A stretch of DNA of 64,000 nucleotides from Pseudomonas songnenensis (GCF_003696315.1 NZ_RFFN01000011.1:1-64000); one strand, 5' to 3'; positions 21,202-31,893 are shown, numbered from the stretch's first letter. Made by a program: numbers and translations. The notes: generated from the letters alone by a model not told the origin.

Positions 21202-22029
21202 TCATGGCAGGCGGCCAAGGCTGATGCGCTCATACCCACTCAGATCGAGCCGGCTCTGCACATCTGCGAAACCATGGTGAACCAGCAGCGCGCGAACCGC
21301 TTCACCCTGATCGTAGCCATGCTCAAGCAGCAGCCAGCCACCGGGGTGCAGGTGTGTCGAAGCCTGGCTGATGATCAAGCGAATGTCGTCCAGTCCATCC
21401 GCGCCTGCTACCAGCGCACTCTGCGGCTCGAAACGTACATCACCTTGCTGCAGATGCGGGTCGCTGGCCGGGATGTAGGGAGGATTGCTGACGATCATCT
21501 CGAAACGCTCAGCGCCCAGCGCCGCGAACCAGTCACTAACGGAGAATGCGGCATTGCCCAGCCCGAGACGCAGCCGATTGCGCTCGGCCAGCGCTACAGC
21601 CGCCTCGACCCGGTCCACACCGCAGACCTCCCAGCTCGGCCGCTCGACTGCCAGTGCCAGCGCGATTGCGCCGGTGCCAGTACCCAGATCAAGCACCCGA
21701 GCCGGGGTGGCGGGGAGCAGTTGCAGCGCGGTTTCGACAAGCAACTCGGTGTCCGGCCGTGGAATCAGCGTATCCGCTGCCACTTCCAGCTCCAGACTCC
21801 AGAAGCCCTGACGCCCGAGGATATAGGCAACCGGCTCCCCCTGCCGACGCCGCGCCAGATCGGCGGCGAAGCGTTCGGCGCAGTCAGCCGGCACCTCACG
21901 CTCGGGCCAGGTGCGCAGATAGCTGGTGGACTTGCCCAGCGCGGCAGCGAGCAACCACTCGGCATCCAGCCTGGCGCTCGGCGAATCCGGCAGATCGGCA
22001 CTGTGCAGCAGGGACTCGATGGTAGGCAT
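21202..22029 (-). CDS. prmC: Release factor glutamine methyltransferase
   Basis: 275 residues. It has an N-terminal helical domain (1-75), the SAM-binding loop DLGTGTG at 114-120, and the catalytic NPPY at 182-185, which holds the glutamine of the release-factor GGQ motif. It methylates PrfA and PrfB. The upstream gene is prfA, its substrate, 43 bases away on the same strand. Confidence 0.96.
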   Translation of the reverse strand: MPTIESLLHSADLPDSPSARLDAEWLLAAALGKSTSYLRTWPEREVPADCAERFAADLARRRQGEPVAYILGRQGFWSLELEVAADTLIPRPDTELLVETALQLLPATPARVLDLGTGTGAIALALAVERPSWEVCGVDRVEAAVALAERNRLRLGLGNAAFSVSDWFAALGAERFEMIVSNPPYIPASDPHLQQGDVRFEPQSALVAGADGLDDIRLIISQASTHLHPGGWLLLEHGYDQGEAVRALLVHHGFADVQSRLDLSGYERISLGRLP

Positions 22030-22072
22030 GGGGTGCTCGTGAATGTGGCCAGCGTAAAGCCAGGATGGGAAA

Positions 22073-23155
22073 TCAGTCGCCCAGCGCGGCCAGCTGATCG
22101 GCCTGATATTCCTGCAGCAAGGGCTCGATGACCTGCTCCACGGAGCCTGCGATCACCTCGTTGAGCGAATACAGCGTCAGGTTGACCCGATGATCGGTGA
22201 CCCGGCCCTGGGGGAAATTGTAGGTCCGGATACGCTCGGAGCGATCGCCGGAGCCAACCAGCAGCTTGCGCGTCTCGGAGATTTCCTTGTGCGCCGCGGC
22301 GTCCTGCCGATCCTGCAGCTTGGCGGCGAGCCAGGCCATGGCCTTGGCGCGGTTCTTGTGCTGCGAACGCTCTTCCTGACACTCGACGACGATGCCAGTC
22401 GGCAGGTGAGTGATGCGGATCGCCGAGTCGGTCTTGTTGACGTGCTGCCCGCCGGCACCGGAGGAGCGATAGGTGTCGATACGCAGCTCGGCCGGGTTGA
22501 TCTCCACCGCTGCCTGCTCATCCGGCTCGGGCAGAACCGCGACGGTGCACGCCGAGGTATGGATACGCCCCTGCGACTCGGTTTCCGGCACACGCTGCAC
22601 ACGGTGCGCGCCGGACTCGAACTTGAGCTTGGCGTAGACGTTGTCGCCCTCGACGCGGGAAATGACTTCCTTGTAGCCGCCGTGCTCGCCCTCGCTTTCG
22701 GAGAGGATCTCGACGCGCCAGCCCTGCTTCTCGGCATAGCGCGAATACATGCGGAACAGATCACCGGCGAAGATCGCCGCCTCGTCGCCGCCAGTACCGG
22801 CACGAATTTCGAGGAACACGTTGCGCCCGTCGTTGGGGTCCTTGGGCAGCAGCATGCGCTGCAGATTGGCTTCCAGGGTTTCGAGCTGGGCCTTGGCTTC
22901 GCCGACCTCTTCTTCGGCCATCTCGCGCAGGTCCGGATCGCTGTCCTTGAGCAGCGCCTGGGCGCCCTCGAGGTCCTGCTGGACCTTGCACAGCTGGCGA
23001 TAGGCGACGATCACCGGCTCGACTTCGGCGTATTCGCGGGAGTAGGCGCGAAAACGGGTCTGGTCGCTGATGACTTCGGCATCGCCAAGTAGTGCGGTGA
23101 GTTCTTCGAAACGGTCCTGCAGGATGTCCAGCTTGTTGAGCAGTGAAGCTTTCAT
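22073..23155 (-). CDS. prfA: Peptide chain release factor 1
   Basis: 360 residues, standard RF1 length. GGQ is at 235-237 in [12 protein letters not shown], and the stop-codon-reading PxT segment is PET at 190-192. RF1 reads UAA and UAG in the ribosomal A site and triggers peptide release. Its ATG overlaps the hemA stop as ATGA, so translation is coupled to hemA. The next gene, prmC, methylates its GGQ glutamine. Confidence 0.98.
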   Translation of the reverse strand: MKASLLNKLDILQDRFEELTALLGDAEVISDQTRFRAYSREYAEVEPVIVAYRQLCKVQQDLEGAQALLKDSDPDLREMAEEEVGEAKAQLETLEANLQRMLLPKDPNDGRNVFLEIRAGTGGDEAAIFAGDLFRMYSRYAEKQGWRVEILSESEGEHGGYKEVISRVEGDNVYAKLKFESGAHRVQRVPETESQGRIHTSACTVAVLPEPDEQAAVEINPAELRIDTYRSSGAGGQHVNKTDSAIRITHLPTGIVVECQEERSQHKNRAKAMAWLAAKLQDRQDAAAHKEISETRKLLVGSGDRSERIRTYNFPQGRVTDHRVNLTLYSLNEVIAGSVEQVIEPLLQEYQADQLAALGD

Positions 23156-24420
23156 GGTTTTTCCGTGCCCTCGTGCAGGGCGAAGAGTTCCTGGGCCATG
23201 CTCAGCGCCTCGACGCGGCCCTCGGCGGAGAGTTTCTTCAGCTGCACGCTCGGGGCATGCAGCAGCTTGTTGGTCAGTCCGCGGGCGAGCTGGGCGAGCA
23301 CATCCTCGGCACTGCCGCCATTGGCGAGCAGGCGCTGGGCCTTGCTCAGCTCGTCGTCGCGAATTCGCTCGGCATGCTGCCGATAGGCCTTGAGCACGTC
23401 GACCGCGGCGAGTTCACGCAGGCGCTGCATGAAGTCTTCGGTGCCCGCGGCGACCAGTTCCTCGGCGGCCTGGGCGGCGCCCTGGCGGCTCTTGAGGTTC
23501 TCCGCAACCACCTCGTGCAGGTCATCGACGGTATACAGATAAACGTCGTCCAACTCGCCGACCTGCGACTCGATATCCCGCGGCACCGCGATATCGACCA
23601 TGAACATCGGTTTGTGCTTGCGCCGCTTCAGCGCCTGCTCCACCGCACCCTTGCCGAGGATCGGCAACTGACTGGCGGTAGAACTGATGACGATGTCGCT
23701 GTTGTGCAATTCGTCGGGGATGTCGGCAAGCAGGATCGCCTGCGCGCCCAGTTCCGCCGCCAGTGCGCTGGCGCGTTCGAGGGTGCGATTGGCAACGACG
23801 ATCTTCTTCACGCCCTGCTCGTGCAGGTGGCGCGCCACCAGCGTGATGGTCTCACCTGCGCCGATCAGCAGCGCCTGACTGCGCTGCAGATTGCTGAAGA
23901 TCTGTCGGGCCAGGCTGACCGCGGCGAACGCGACGGAAACCGGGTTCTCGCCGATGGCGGTGTCGGTGCGAACGGTTTTTGCGGTGCTGAATGTCGCCTG
24001 GAACAGGCGGCCAAGCAGCGGGCCGACACTGCCGGCTTCCCGCGCGACGGCATAGGCAGACTTCATCTGCCCGAGAATCTGCGGCTCACCCAGCACCAGC
24101 GAGTCGAGCCCCGAGGCGACCCGCATCATGTGGCGTACGGCCTGATCGTCGACATGCACATAGGCGCATGCCTTGAGTTCTTCGAGGCTGAGACGATGAT
24201 AATTGGCCAGCCAGGCCAGCACGGCATCGGCTTCGACCTGATCCTGTTGCAGGTAAAGTTCGCTGCGATTACAGGTCGAGAGGATCGCCGCCTCACGGGT
24301 CGGCGTAACGCGACACAGCTGGCGCAAGGCCTCGACCATCTGGTCGGGCGTGAAGGCTACGCGCTCGCGGACGTCCACCGAAGCGGTCTTGTGATTGATG
24401 CCAAGCGCGAGGAAAGCCAT
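23152..24420 (-). CDS. hemA: Glutamyl-tRNA reductase
   Basis: 422 residues. The catalytic Cys50 is in STCNRSELY, and the NADPH-binding loop LLIGAGETI with the helical dimerisation tail follows. It reduces glutamyl-tRNA to glutamate-1-semialdehyde, the first committed step of haem synthesis in this C5 pathway. It is the first gene of the prfA-prmC-moeB-murI run and is divergent from the TPR lipoprotein gene across 199 bases. Confidence 0.98.
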   Translation of the reverse strand: MAFLALGINHKTASVDVRERVAFTPDQMVEALRQLCRVTPTREAAILSTCNRSELYLQQDQVEADAVLAWLANYHRLSLEELKACAYVHVDDQAVRHMMRVASGLDSLVLGEPQILGQMKSAYAVAREAGSVGPLLGRLFQATFSTAKTVRTDTAIGENPVSVAFAAVSLARQIFSNLQRSQALLIGAGETITLVARHLHEQGVKKIVVANRTLERASALAAELGAQAILLADIPDELHNSDIVISSTASQLPILGKGAVEQALKRRKHKPMFMVDIAVPRDIESQVGELDDVYLYTVDDLHEVVAENLKSRQGAAQAAEELVAAGTEDFMQRLRELAAVDVLKAYRQHAERIRDDELSKAQRLLANGGSAEDVLAQLARGLTNKLLHAPSVQLKKLSAEGRVEALSMAQELFALHEGTEKP

Positions 24421-24619
24421 GCAGAATCGCTGATTGATAACAGAGCGCGCAATTCTCCTACTTCGTCAGATGGAGAACAACCATTGCCCTCGATTGTCGG
24501 ATGCGATTGGTAGGGCCACTGCCTGCCGAACCGGCCCGCGCGCGCCCAACAGGGGCCATGGGCTTGACCTGCGGCTTGTGTCATCATGCCGCGACCGCAT
24601 ACAGCCGTACATTTCCCCT

Positions 24620-26347
24620 ATGAAAAGACTCGCCGCACTTGCCGCCCTGCTGTTGATCGGCGGCTGCCAGACCTTCACGCAGCAAGCACCCGAAAGCAGC
24701 CCGCCGGTCGAGGACGCTGCGCCGGAGAGCTCCGTCAGCGACGCGGCAGAGTATGGCTCGTTCAGCCGCCAGTCCCTCTATGCGCTGCTGGTTGCAGAGC
24801 TGGCCGGCCAGCGCAATCGCTTCGATATCGCCTTGGGCAACTACGTCCAGCAAGCCCATGCGACTCAGGATGCGGGCGTCGCCGAACGCGGTTTCCGCAT
24901 CGCCGAATACCTCGGCGCGGAGCAGGCCGCGCTGGACACAGCGATGATCTGGGCGCGCAACGCCCCGCAAAGCCTCGATGCCCAGCGCGCCGCTGCCGTG
25001 CAGCTGGCCCGCGCCGGTCGCTACGAGGAATCCATGGAGTTCATGGAAAAGGTTTTGCAGGGCCAGGGCGATACGCACTTCGATTTCCTTGCACTTTCGG
25101 CATCGGAAACCGATCCGGACACCCGCGCCGGCCTTCTGCAAAGCTTCGACAAACTGCTGCTCAAGCACCCGGACAACCCTCAGCTGACATTCGGCAAAGC
25201 CGTTCTGCTACAGCAGGACGATCGCAGCGAAGAGGCCCTTAGCCTGCTGCAGAAGCAGCCGGCCAAGCAGCGGCAGATCCCCTCGATCCTGCTTGAAGCG
25301 CGCCTGCTGCACAGCCTGCAGCGCAGCGATGAGGCGCTGCCGCTGCTCGAGAAAAGCCTGCGCCAGCATCCCGAGGACAAGCGCCTGCGCCTGACCTATG
25401 CACGCCTGCTGGTCGAGCAGGAACGCCTGGAAGACGCCATGGGCGAGTTCGCCACCCTGGTCCAGCAGCATCCGGCCGATGACGATCTGCGCTTTTCCAT
25501 GGCGCTGGTCTGCATGGAAGCCGAAGCCTGGCGTGAGGCCACCGTCTACCTGGAAGAGTTGATCGAGCGCGGCAGCCATGTCGACGCGGCCTATTTCAAT
25601 CTCGGCCGTGCCTACCAGGCCATGGGGCGAAACGCCAAGGCCCTGGATGCGCTGGCCCAGGTCGGCCCAGGCAATGAATACCTGCCGGCGAAGCTACTGC
25701 AGAGCCAGCTGCTGTACTCCGCCAAGCGCGACCAGGAAGCCTCTGCGGTCCTCGCCGACGCACGCCAGCAGCAGCCCGACTACGCCATTCAGCTGTACCT
25801 GATCGAGATCGAAGCGCTCTCGGAACACAATCGCATCGAGCAGGCATGGAAACTGGCAGAGCAGGCACTCGAAGACTTCCCCGACGATCTCAACCTGCTC
25901 TATACCCGCGCCATGCTTGCGGAAAAGCGCGGCGATCTGGCCCAGCTGGAACGCGACCTGCGCTTCATCATCGAGCGCGAACCGGACAATGCCATGGCTC
26001 TGAATGCACTCGGCTACACCCTGGCCGATCGTACCAACCGCCATGACGAGGCCCTGCAGCTGATCGAGCAGGCCTACCAGCTGAATCCGGATGACCCGGC
26101 AATTCTCGACAGCCTCGGCTGGGTCAACTTCCGCCTGGGCAACCTGACCGAGGCAGAAGCCTTGCTGCGCAAGGCCCTGCAGCGCTTCCCCGACCATGAG
26201 GTAGCGGCACATCTGGGTGAAGTGCTGTGGACCAGGGGTGAACGCAGCGAGGCCCGCGCGGTCTGGACCAAGGCACTCAAAGCACAACCCGACAGCGAGA
26301 TCTTGCGCGAAACGCTCAAGCGGCTGACCGGCTCGGAGAAGCCCTGA
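24620..26347 (+). CDS. TPR-repeat lipoprotein
   Basis: 575 residues from the ATG at 24620. The protein starts MKRLAALAALLLIGGCQTF, a lipoprotein signal with the lipobox cysteine at residue 17. About a dozen TPR-like helical pairs follow (for example YFNLGRAYQAMGRNAKALDA and ALNALGYTLADRTNRHDEAL). It is probably an outer-membrane-attached scaffold. The gene always precedes lolB in pseudomonads. The longer frame to 24434 lacks a signal and a ribosome site. Three bases separate it from lolB. Confidence 0.92.
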   Translation: MKRLAALAALLLIGGCQTFTQQAPESSPPVEDAAPESSVSDAAEYGSFSRQSLYALLVAELAGQRNRFDIALGNYVQQAHATQDAGVAERGFRIAEYLGAEQAALDTAMIWARNAPQSLDAQRAAAVQLARAGRYEESMEFMEKVLQGQGDTHFDFLALSASETDPDTRAGLLQSFDKLLLKHPDNPQLTFGKAVLLQQDDRSEEALSLLQKQPAKQRQIPSILLEARLLHSLQRSDEALPLLEKSLRQHPEDKRLRLTYARLLVEQERLEDAMGEFATLVQQHPADDDLRFSMALVCMEAEAWREATVYLEELIERGSHVDAAYFNLGRAYQAMGRNAKALDALAQVGPGNEYLPAKLLQSQLLYSAKRDQEASAVLADARQQQPDYAIQLYLIEIEALSEHNRIEQAWKLAEQALEDFPDDLNLLYTRAMLAEKRGDLAQLERDLRFIIEREPDNAMALNALGYTLADRTNRHDEALQLIEQAYQLNPDDPAILDSLGWVNFRLGNLTEAEALLRKALQRFPDHEVAAHLGEVLWTRGERSEARAVWTKALKAQPDSEILRETLKRLTGSEKP

Positions 26348-26350
26348 CCC

Positions 26351-26971
26351 ATGTCCCTGCTGAAAAAACTCGTCGCCCCCTGCCTGGCCCTCCTACTCGC
26401 CGGCTGCGCCGGCATGGGCCCGCAGGAGTCGGTCGAAGGCCCCGGCAACGCCGCCGCCTGGAAAGAACACCGCAGCCAACTCGAGACGCTCGACGGCTGG
26501 CAGATCAGCGGCAAGATCGGCATTCGCGCGCCGCAGGAATCAGGCAGCGGCACGCTGTTCTGGCTGCAACGTCAGGACTATTTCGACATTCGCCTGTCTG
26601 GCCCGCTAGGTCGTGGCGCCACGCGACTCACCGGCCGGCCGGATGCCGTGTCGCTGGAAGTTGCCGGCCAGGGCCGCTTCGAAGCGGAGTCCCCGGAAGC
26701 TCTGGTCGAAGCGCAACTCGGCTGGCAGTTGCCGGTCTCCCACCTGCTCTGGTGGGTGCGCGGACTGCCGGCACCGGACAGTCGCAGTCGCCTGAGTCTG
26801 GATAGCGACAGCCGTCTGGCACGCCTGGAGCAGGACGGCTGGCAGGTCGAGTATCTGGCCTATGCCGAACACAACGGCTTCGTCCTGCCCGAACGCATCC
26901 GCCTGCAAGGCCGCGACTTGCAGATCACCCTGGTGGTCAAGGACTGGCAACCGAGACAGCTGGGCCGCTGA
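26351..26971 (+). CDS. lolB: Outer-membrane lipoprotein receptor LolB
   Basis: 206 residues. The signal and lipobox [10 protein letters not shown] place the acylated cysteine at residue 19. The LolB fold is visible in [20 protein letters not shown] and [19 protein letters not shown]. LolB takes lipoproteins from LolA and inserts them into the outer membrane. It sits between the TPR lipoprotein gene and ispE, with no gap to ispE. Confidence 0.95.
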   Translation: MSLLKKLVAPCLALLLAGCAGMGPQESVEGPGNAAAWKEHRSQLETLDGWQISGKIGIRAPQESGSGTLFWLQRQDYFDIRLSGPLGRGATRLTGRPDAVSLEVAGQGRFEAESPEALVEAQLGWQLPVSHLLWWVRGLPAPDSRSRLSLDSDSRLARLEQDGWQVEYLAYAEHNGFVLPERIRLQGRDLQITLVVKDWQPRQLGR

Positions 26972-27832
26972 ATGCAGACACTCACCCTGCCGGCACCGGC
27001 CAAGCTCAATCTGATGCTGCACATCACCGGCCGCCGCGCCGATGGCTATCACGAATTGCAGACGCTGTTCCAGTTTCTCGACCATGGCGACGAACTCAGC
27101 TTCAGCCTGCGGGCTGACGGCGAAATCCGCCTGCATACCGAACTGCCGGGGGTCGATCACGACAGCAACCTGATCGTTCGCGCGGCACGCCTGCTCCAGC
27201 GCGAGAGCGGCTGCCCACTGGGTGCCGACATCCGCCTGCTCAAGCGCCTGCCCATGGGTGGCGGCATCGGCGGCGGCAGCTCCGACGCCGCGACCACCCT
27301 CCTCGGTCTCGACTACCTGTGGAACCTGCACCTCGGCGAAGAATGCCTCGCCGAGCTGGGACTCAGCCTGGGCGCCGACGTACCGGTATTCGTCCGCGGC
27401 CGCGCGGCATTTGCGGAGGGGGTTGGCGAGCGCCTGCAACCGGTCGATTTACCCGAGCCTTGGTTCCTCGTAATCGCGCCGCAAGTCTCTGTTAGTACAG
27501 CGGAAATATTTGCCGACCCAGAGTTGACACGTAATACCTCGGCCATTACAGTTCGCAGCCTTCTTGCAGGGGGCGGTCATAACGACTGCCAGCCGGTCGT
27601 CGAGAAGCGTTATCCAGAAGTTCGTAACGCTTTGAGCTTGTTGAACAAATTCGTTCCGGCAAGGATGACTGGCACTGGAGCTTGTGTGTTTGGGAGCTTC
27701 CCAAACGAAGGCGAGGCTGATAAAGTCCGCCGCCAACTTCCAGACACTTTGCCAAGTTTCGTGGCGCGCGGTCGTAACGTTTCGATGTTGCACCGATGCC
27801 TTGAGAAACTGGCGCAGGAAGTAAGTGCGTAG
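26972..27832 (+). CDS. ispE: 4-diphosphocytidyl-2-C-methyl-D-erythritol kinase
   Basis: 286 residues. The GHMP kinase ATP loop [17 protein letters not shown] is at about 92-108, and the N-terminal [20 protein letters not shown] and C-terminal MTGTGACVF are as expected. It phosphorylates CDP-methylerythritol in the MEP isoprenoid pathway. It abuts lolB. From about 27470 to the stop the base composition falls sharply (about 47% GC in a sampled 60-base block versus over 70% upstream), yet the protein stays in family. Such a step next to a tRNA is noted as a finding. Confidence 0.95.
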   Translation: MQTLTLPAPAKLNLMLHITGRRADGYHELQTLFQFLDHGDELSFSLRADGEIRLHTELPGVDHDSNLIVRAARLLQRESGCPLGADIRLLKRLPMGGGIGGGSSDAATTLLGLDYLWNLHLGEECLAELGLSLGADVPVFVRGRAAFAEGVGERLQPVDLPEPWFLVIAPQVSVSTAEIFADPELTRNTSAITVRSLLAGGGHNDCQPVVEKRYPEVRNALSLLNKFVPARMTGTGACVFGSFPNEGEADKVRRQLPDTLPSFVARGRNVSMLHRCLEKLAQEVSA

Positions 27833-27851
27833 CACACAGGTTGTACGATAC

Positions 27852-27926
27852 AGGGGCGTCGCCAAGCGGTAAGGCACCAGGTTTTGATCCTGGCATGCGT
27901 TGGTTCGAATCCAGCCGCCCCTGCCA
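27852..27926 (+). tRNA. tRNA-Gln (TTG), first copy
   Basis: 75 bases including an encoded CCA. A 7-bp acceptor stem AGGGGCG/CGCCCCT, discriminator G, and an anticodon stem CCAGG/CCTGG with anticodon TTG at 27884-27886. The T-loop GGTTCGAATCC is canonical, and T8 is present. It lies 19 bases after ispE, before a second near-identical copy and prs. Confidence 0.96.
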
Positions 27927-27984
27927 TAACCTCCCAAGGTTCGTATGATCGAAAGCGCACTGGATATATAGAAGTTGACCCTAC

Positions 27985-28059
27985 AGGGGCGGCGCCAAGC
28001 GGTAAGGCCCCAGGTTTTGATCCTGGCATGCGTTGGTTCGAATCCAGCCGCCCCTGCCA
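27985..28059 (+). tRNA. tRNA-Gln (TTG), second copy with altered position 8
   Basis: The same length and stems as the first copy, anticodon TTG at 28017-28019, encoded CCA. It differs from copy one at only two positions: T8 is G and A26 is C. T8 is nearly universal because it pairs with A14 in the tertiary core, so this copy may fold poorly or be a decaying duplicate. It could still be aminoacylated; I cannot tell from sequence. Confidence 0.85.
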
Positions 28060-28067
28060 TACACTTG

Positions 28068-28106
28068 AAGCTGTTCAAGAGCTTGCCTTTTGAACAGCTT
28101 TTTATT
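28068..28106 (+). terminator. Terminator after the tRNA-Gln pair
   Basis: AAGCTGTTCA pairs with TGAACAGCTT over a 13-base loop, followed by TTTATTC. It ends the ispE/tRNA transcript just before prs. Confidence 0.85.
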
Positions 28107-28137
28107 CATCGGACCCACCCTCAGGCAGGTACTGCGC

Positions 28138-29079
28138 GTGTCCAAGATGATGGTCTTCACGGGGAACGCCAACCCCGACCTGGCCCGGCGTGTCGTACGT
28201 CAGCTGCATATCCCCCTCGGTGATGCCTACGTCGGAAAGTTCTCCGACGGCGAAATCAGTGTCGAGATCAACGAGAACGTTCGTGGTAAGGACGTCTTTC
28301 TGATCCAGCCGACCTGTGCTCCGACCAACGACAATCTGATGGAACTGGTGGTACTGGCCGATGCCTTCCGCCGCTCCTCGGCGTCGCGAATCACCGCCGT
28401 GATCCCCTACTTCGGTTATGCCCGCCAGGATCGTCGCCCGCGCTCTGCGCGTGTACCGATCAGCGCCAAGGTCGTGGCCGACATGCTCGACGTCGTTGGC
28501 GTCAACCGTGTTCTGACCGTCGACCTGCACGCCGACCAGATCCAGGGCTTCTTCGATATGCCGGTAGACAACATCTACGGCTCGCCGGTACTGGTCGACG
28601 ACATTCAGGCTCAGCGCTTCGAAAACCTGATGATCGTTTCCCCGGACATCGGTGGTGTGGTCCGCGCCCGTGCCGTGGCCAAGTCCCTCGGTGTGGATCT
28701 GGCGATCATCGACAAGCGTCGGCCGAAGGCCAACCAGTCCGAAGTCATGCACATCATTGGTGATATCGAAGGCCGTACCTGCATCCTCGTCGATGACATG
28801 GTCGATACCGCCGGTACCCTGTGCCATGCAGCCAAGGCACTGAAGGATCATGGCGCTGCCAAGGTCTACGCCTACTGCACACACCCGATCCTGTCCGGCC
28901 GCGCCATCGAGAACATCGAAGGTTCGGTGCTCGACGAGCTAGTGGTGACCAACACCATTCCGCTGTCGGCAGCCGCACAGTCGTGTACCCGAATTCGCCA
29001 ACTGGACATCGCGCCAGTGGTGGCTGAAGCGGTTCGCCGCATCAGCAATGCCGAATCGATCAGCGCGATGTTCCGCTAA
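28138..29079 (+). CDS. prs: Ribose-phosphate pyrophosphokinase
   Basis: 313 residues from the GTG at 28138 ([18 protein letters not shown]), which is the start of homologues. An ORF-extending ATG at 28090 lies inside the terminator and is rejected. The catalytic flexible loop is DRRPRSAR, the ribose-5-phosphate/PRPP loop is [11 protein letters not shown], and [13 protein letters not shown] is conserved. It makes PRPP for purine, pyrimidine, His, Trp and NAD synthesis. The ispE-tRNA-Gln-prs-rplY-pth-ychF order is typical of pseudomonads. Confidence 0.97.
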   Translation: MSKMMVFTGNANPDLARRVVRQLHIPLGDAYVGKFSDGEISVEINENVRGKDVFLIQPTCAPTNDNLMELVVLADAFRRSSASRITAVIPYFGYARQDRRPRSARVPISAKVVADMLDVVGVNRVLTVDLHADQIQGFFDMPVDNIYGSPVLVDDIQAQRFENLMIVSPDIGGVVRARAVAKSLGVDLAIIDKRRPKANQSEVMHIIGDIEGRTCILVDDMVDTAGTLCHAAKALKDHGAAKVYAYCTHPILSGRAIENIEGSVLDELVVTNTIPLSAAAQSCTRIRQLDIAPVVAEAVRRISNAESISAMFR

Positions 29080-29113
29080 GCGAAAGCTACGCAAATCGCA
29101 CTGAACGTAATGT

Positions 29114-29137
29114 GCCCCGCCTCGCGCGGGGCTTTTT
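29114..29137 (+). terminator. Intrinsic terminator of prs
   Basis: GCCCCGC pairs with GCGGGGC over a 5-base loop and is followed by TTTTT. Confidence 0.9.
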
Positions 29138-29198
29138 GCCCAACAGCCCGAGCGCTGGTCGCAAGCGCGACAGGTAATGTTGCTACTGGAGAATCACC

Positions 29199-29816
29199 AT
29201 GAACGATTTCACTCTGAATGCCCAAGTGCGTTCCGACCTGGGGAAAGGTGCGAGCCGCCGCCTGCGTCGTAACGCCGCCCTGGTTCCGGCCGTCATCTAC
29301 GGTGGCGACAAGGCCCCGCAGTCCATCAGCATCCTGGCCAAGGATTTCGCCAAGCTGCTGGAGAACGAGGCTTCCTTCAGCCACGTTCTGAACCTGAACG
29401 TCGACGGCCAGAACGAATCCGTTCTGATCAAGGCGCTGCAGCGTCACCCGGCCAAGAGCTACGTGCTGCACGCCGACTTCGTTCGCGTCGTTGCCGGCCA
29501 CAAGCTGACCGCTACCGTTCCCCTGCACTTCATCAACCAGGAATCTTCCATTGGCGTGAAGAAGCAAGGCGGCGAGATCCTGCACAACCTGAACGAAGTC
29601 GAAGTTTCCTGCCTGCCGCAAGACCTGCCGGAATTCATCGAAGTCGACATGGCCAACGTCGAAGTTGGTCAGGTTCTGCACATGACCGACATCAAACTGC
29701 CGAAAGGCGTTGAGCTGGTCGCCCTGGCCCACGGCAGCGACCTGCCGGTTGCCAACGTTCACGCTCCGCGCGTGAGCAAGGAAGACGCTCCGAAAGAAGA
29801 AGGCGCTGCCGAGTAA
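29199..29816 (+). CDS. rplY: 50S ribosomal protein L25/general stress protein Ctc
   Basis: 205 residues. The N-terminal L25 domain (about 1-95) binds 5S rRNA ([17 protein letters not shown]), and a C-terminal Ctc/TL5-type beta domain follows, ending with a charged tail. The long form is usual in Pseudomonas. A good ribosome site, GGAG, precedes the ATG. pth follows after 33 bases. Confidence 0.97.
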   Translation: MNDFTLNAQVRSDLGKGASRRLRRNAALVPAVIYGGDKAPQSISILAKDFAKLLENEASFSHVLNLNVDGQNESVLIKALQRHPAKSYVLHADFVRVVAGHKLTATVPLHFINQESSIGVKKQGGEILHNLNEVEVSCLPQDLPEFIEVDMANVEVGQVLHMTDIKLPKGVELVALAHGSDLPVANVHAPRVSKEDAPKEEGAAE

Positions 29817-29849
29817 TCCACTCGCATAGCCAAAGAAGAGGCCCCCGTC

Positions 29850-30434
29850 GTGACTGCCGTAAAACTGATCGTCGGCCTGGGAAATCCAGGCCCTGAATAC
29901 GACCAGACCCGGCATAACGCGGGGGCTCTTTTCGTTGAGCGTCTGGCTGCCCGCGAGGGCGTCTCGCTCAGTAACGATCGCAAGTACTTCGGCCTGGTCG
30001 GCAAGTTCAGCCATCAGGGCGAAGATGTCCGCCTGCTCATCCCCACCACCTACATGAACCGCAGCGGTCAGGCGGTGGCGGCACTGGCCGGCTTTTTCCG
30101 AATTCCCCCCGAGTCCATCCTGGTCGCCCATGATGAACTCGACATGCCCCCCGGCGTCGCCAAGCTCAAGCAGGGCGGTGGTCATGGCGGGCACAACGGG
30201 CTGCGCGACATCATCGCCAAGCTCGGCAATCAGAACAGCTTTCATCGCCTGCGCCTGGGTATCGGCCATCCGGGCCACGCCAGCCTGGTCAGCGGTTACG
30301 TGCTGGGACGTGCGCCGCAGGCCGAGCGCGAAAAGCTCGACGCCAGCATCGACTTCGCGCTCGACGTCGTGCCGGAAATCCTTACCGGCGACTGGACCCG
30401 CGCGATGCAGCGCCTGCACAGTCAGAAGGCCTGA
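29850..30434 (+). CDS. pth: Peptidyl-tRNA hydrolase
   Basis: 194 residues. The N-terminal [20 protein letters not shown] carries the catalytic histidine and the GNPG motif; MNRSGQAV and HDELDMPPG with the second conserved residues follow. It frees tRNA from drop-off peptidyl-tRNA. It starts with GTG-like spacing in the ATG/GTG set: the codon at 29850 is GTG, read as the start, following rplY by 33 bases. ychF follows 24 bases later. Confidence 0.96.
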   Translation: MTAVKLIVGLGNPGPEYDQTRHNAGALFVERLAAREGVSLSNDRKYFGLVGKFSHQGEDVRLLIPTTYMNRSGQAVAALAGFFRIPPESILVAHDELDMPPGVAKLKQGGGHGGHNGLRDIIAKLGNQNSFHRLRLGIGHPGHASLVSGYVLGRAPQAEREKLDASIDFALDVVPEILTGDWTRAMQRLHSQKA

Positions 30435-30458
30435 ACCTAACTCCGAGGCAAGATCACC

Positions 30459-31559
30459 ATGGGATTCAACTGCGGCATCGTCGGTCTGCCCAACGTCGGC
30501 AAGTCCACCCTGTTCAACGCCCTGACCAAATCCGGCATCGCGGCGGAGAACTTCCCGTTCTGCACCATCGAGCCGAACAGCGGCATCGTGCCGATGCCTG
30601 ATCCGCGTCTCGACGCGCTGGCGGCCATCGTCAAGCCGGAGCGGGTGATCCCGACCACCATGGAGTTCGTCGACATCGCCGGCCTGGTGGCAGGCGCCTC
30701 GAAGGGTGAAGGTCTGGGCAACAAATTTCTCGCCAACATCCGCGAGACCGACGCCATCGCCCACGTCGTGCGCTGCTTCGAAGACGAGAATGTCATCCAC
30801 GTCGCCAACAGCGTCGATCCCAAGCGCGACATCGAGATCATCGACCTCGAGCTGATCATGGCCGACCTCGACAGCTGCGAGAAGCAGCTGCAGCGCGTCG
30901 CCCGTACCGCCAAGGGCGGCGACAAGGAAGCGGTTGCGCAGAAGGGTCTGCTGGAAAAGCTGATCCCGCACCTCACCGAAGGCAAGCCGGCGCGCAGCCT
31001 GCTGAAGCACTTCAGCGACGAGGAGAAGCGTCTGACCAAGACCTTCCACCTGCTGACCACCAAACCGGTGATGTACATCGCCAACGTCGCCGAAGATGGC
31101 TTCGAGAACAACCCGCATCTGGACGTGGTCAACGCCATTGCCGAGGAAGAAGGCGCCATCGTCGTGCCGGTCTGCAACAAGATCGAGGCCGAAATCGCCG
31201 AACTGGACGATCTGGAAGAGATGCAGATGTTCCTCGAGACCATGGGCATGGACGAGCCGGGCCTGAACCGTGTGATCCGCGCCGGTTACGAGCTGCTCAA
31301 TCTGCAGACCTACTTCACCGCCGGGGTGAAGGAAGTCCGTGCCTGGACCGTTCGCATCGGCGCCACCGCCCCGCAGGCGGCAGCGGTGATCCACACCGAT
31401 TTCGAGAAGGGCTTCATCCGCGCCGAGGTCATCGCGTATGACGACTTCATCCAGTACAAGGGCGAAGCCGGCGCCAAGGAAGCCGGCAAGTGGCGCCTGG
31501 AAGGCAAGGAGTACATCGTCAAGGACGGCGACGTAATGCACTTCCGCTTCAACGTCTGA
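30459..31559 (+). CDS. ychF: Redox-regulated ribosome-binding ATPase YchF
   Basis: 366 residues. The Walker A/G1 is [14 protein letters not shown], and the G4 position is NKIE rather than NKxD, the feature that makes YchF prefer ATP over GTP. A helical insert and a C-terminal TGS domain ([22 protein letters not shown]) follow. It binds the 70S ribosome and is linked to oxidative-stress responses. A terminator follows. Confidence 0.97.
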   Translation: MGFNCGIVGLPNVGKSTLFNALTKSGIAAENFPFCTIEPNSGIVPMPDPRLDALAAIVKPERVIPTTMEFVDIAGLVAGASKGEGLGNKFLANIRETDAIAHVVRCFEDENVIHVANSVDPKRDIEIIDLELIMADLDSCEKQLQRVARTAKGGDKEAVAQKGLLEKLIPHLTEGKPARSLLKHFSDEEKRLTKTFHLLTTKPVMYIANVAEDGFENNPHLDVVNAIAEEEGAIVVPVCNKIEAEIAELDDLEEMQMFLETMGMDEPGLNRVIRAGYELLNLQTYFTAGVKEVRAWTVRIGATAPQAAAVIHTDFEKGFIRAEVIAYDDFIQYKGEAGAKEAGKWRLEGKEYIVKDGDVMHFRFNV

Positions 31560-31577
31560 GTCCGTCAGGCACTCGGC

Positions 31578-31605
31578 AAAAGGCCCCGACTCGTCGGGGC
31601 CTTTT
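31578..31605 (+). terminator. Intrinsic terminator of ychF
   Basis: A stem AAAAGGCCCCGA/TCGGGGCCTTTT with a 4-base loop, T-rich on the downstream side. It can act on both strands. Confidence 0.9.
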
Positions 31606-31631
31606 CGTTTCCGGTAGGCAAAGCTCTGGAG

Positions 31632-31829
31632 CTACAGCGGTCCCGGATCGGGGATCGGCTCGGGCGGTGGCGCGACTTTCTCCAGCTGTTCGAGCACTTC
31701 TTCCGGCAGCTCATCCGGGCCGTCCAGTTCGGTGTCGCTCTCGGCATCGTCCAGATCGTTGAGCGGCGATTCGTCGGCCCGCCACGGCCAGAGCGGCGGC
31801 GAGGGTTGGCGCGATTCGATACCAGGCAT
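31632..31829 (-). CDS. Small acidic protein of unknown function
   Basis: 65 residues from the ATG at 31829, which has a GAGAGGA ribosome site. The protein is acidic and proline-rich: SPPLWPWRADESPLNDLDD, then a run of Asp/Glu, and a tail PPPEPIPDPGPL. No signal peptide or membrane segment. I do not recognise a family. The longer frame to 31898 lacks a ribosome site. It lies between ychF and livM. Confidence 0.6.
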   Translation of the reverse strand: MPGIESRQPSPPLWPWRADESPLNDLDDAESDTELDGPDELPEEVLEQLEKVAPPPEPIPDPGPL

Positions 31830-31893
31830 GATGGTGTCCTCTCGAGGGGTCTGCAGGTTAGGCACGCATCTGACCGCCGGGTTCGGAAGGCAA

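Noticed and set aside
29076-31541. An 821-residue open frame antisense to rplY-pth-ychF
   Set aside because: Shadow spanning three real genes with no domain signal.
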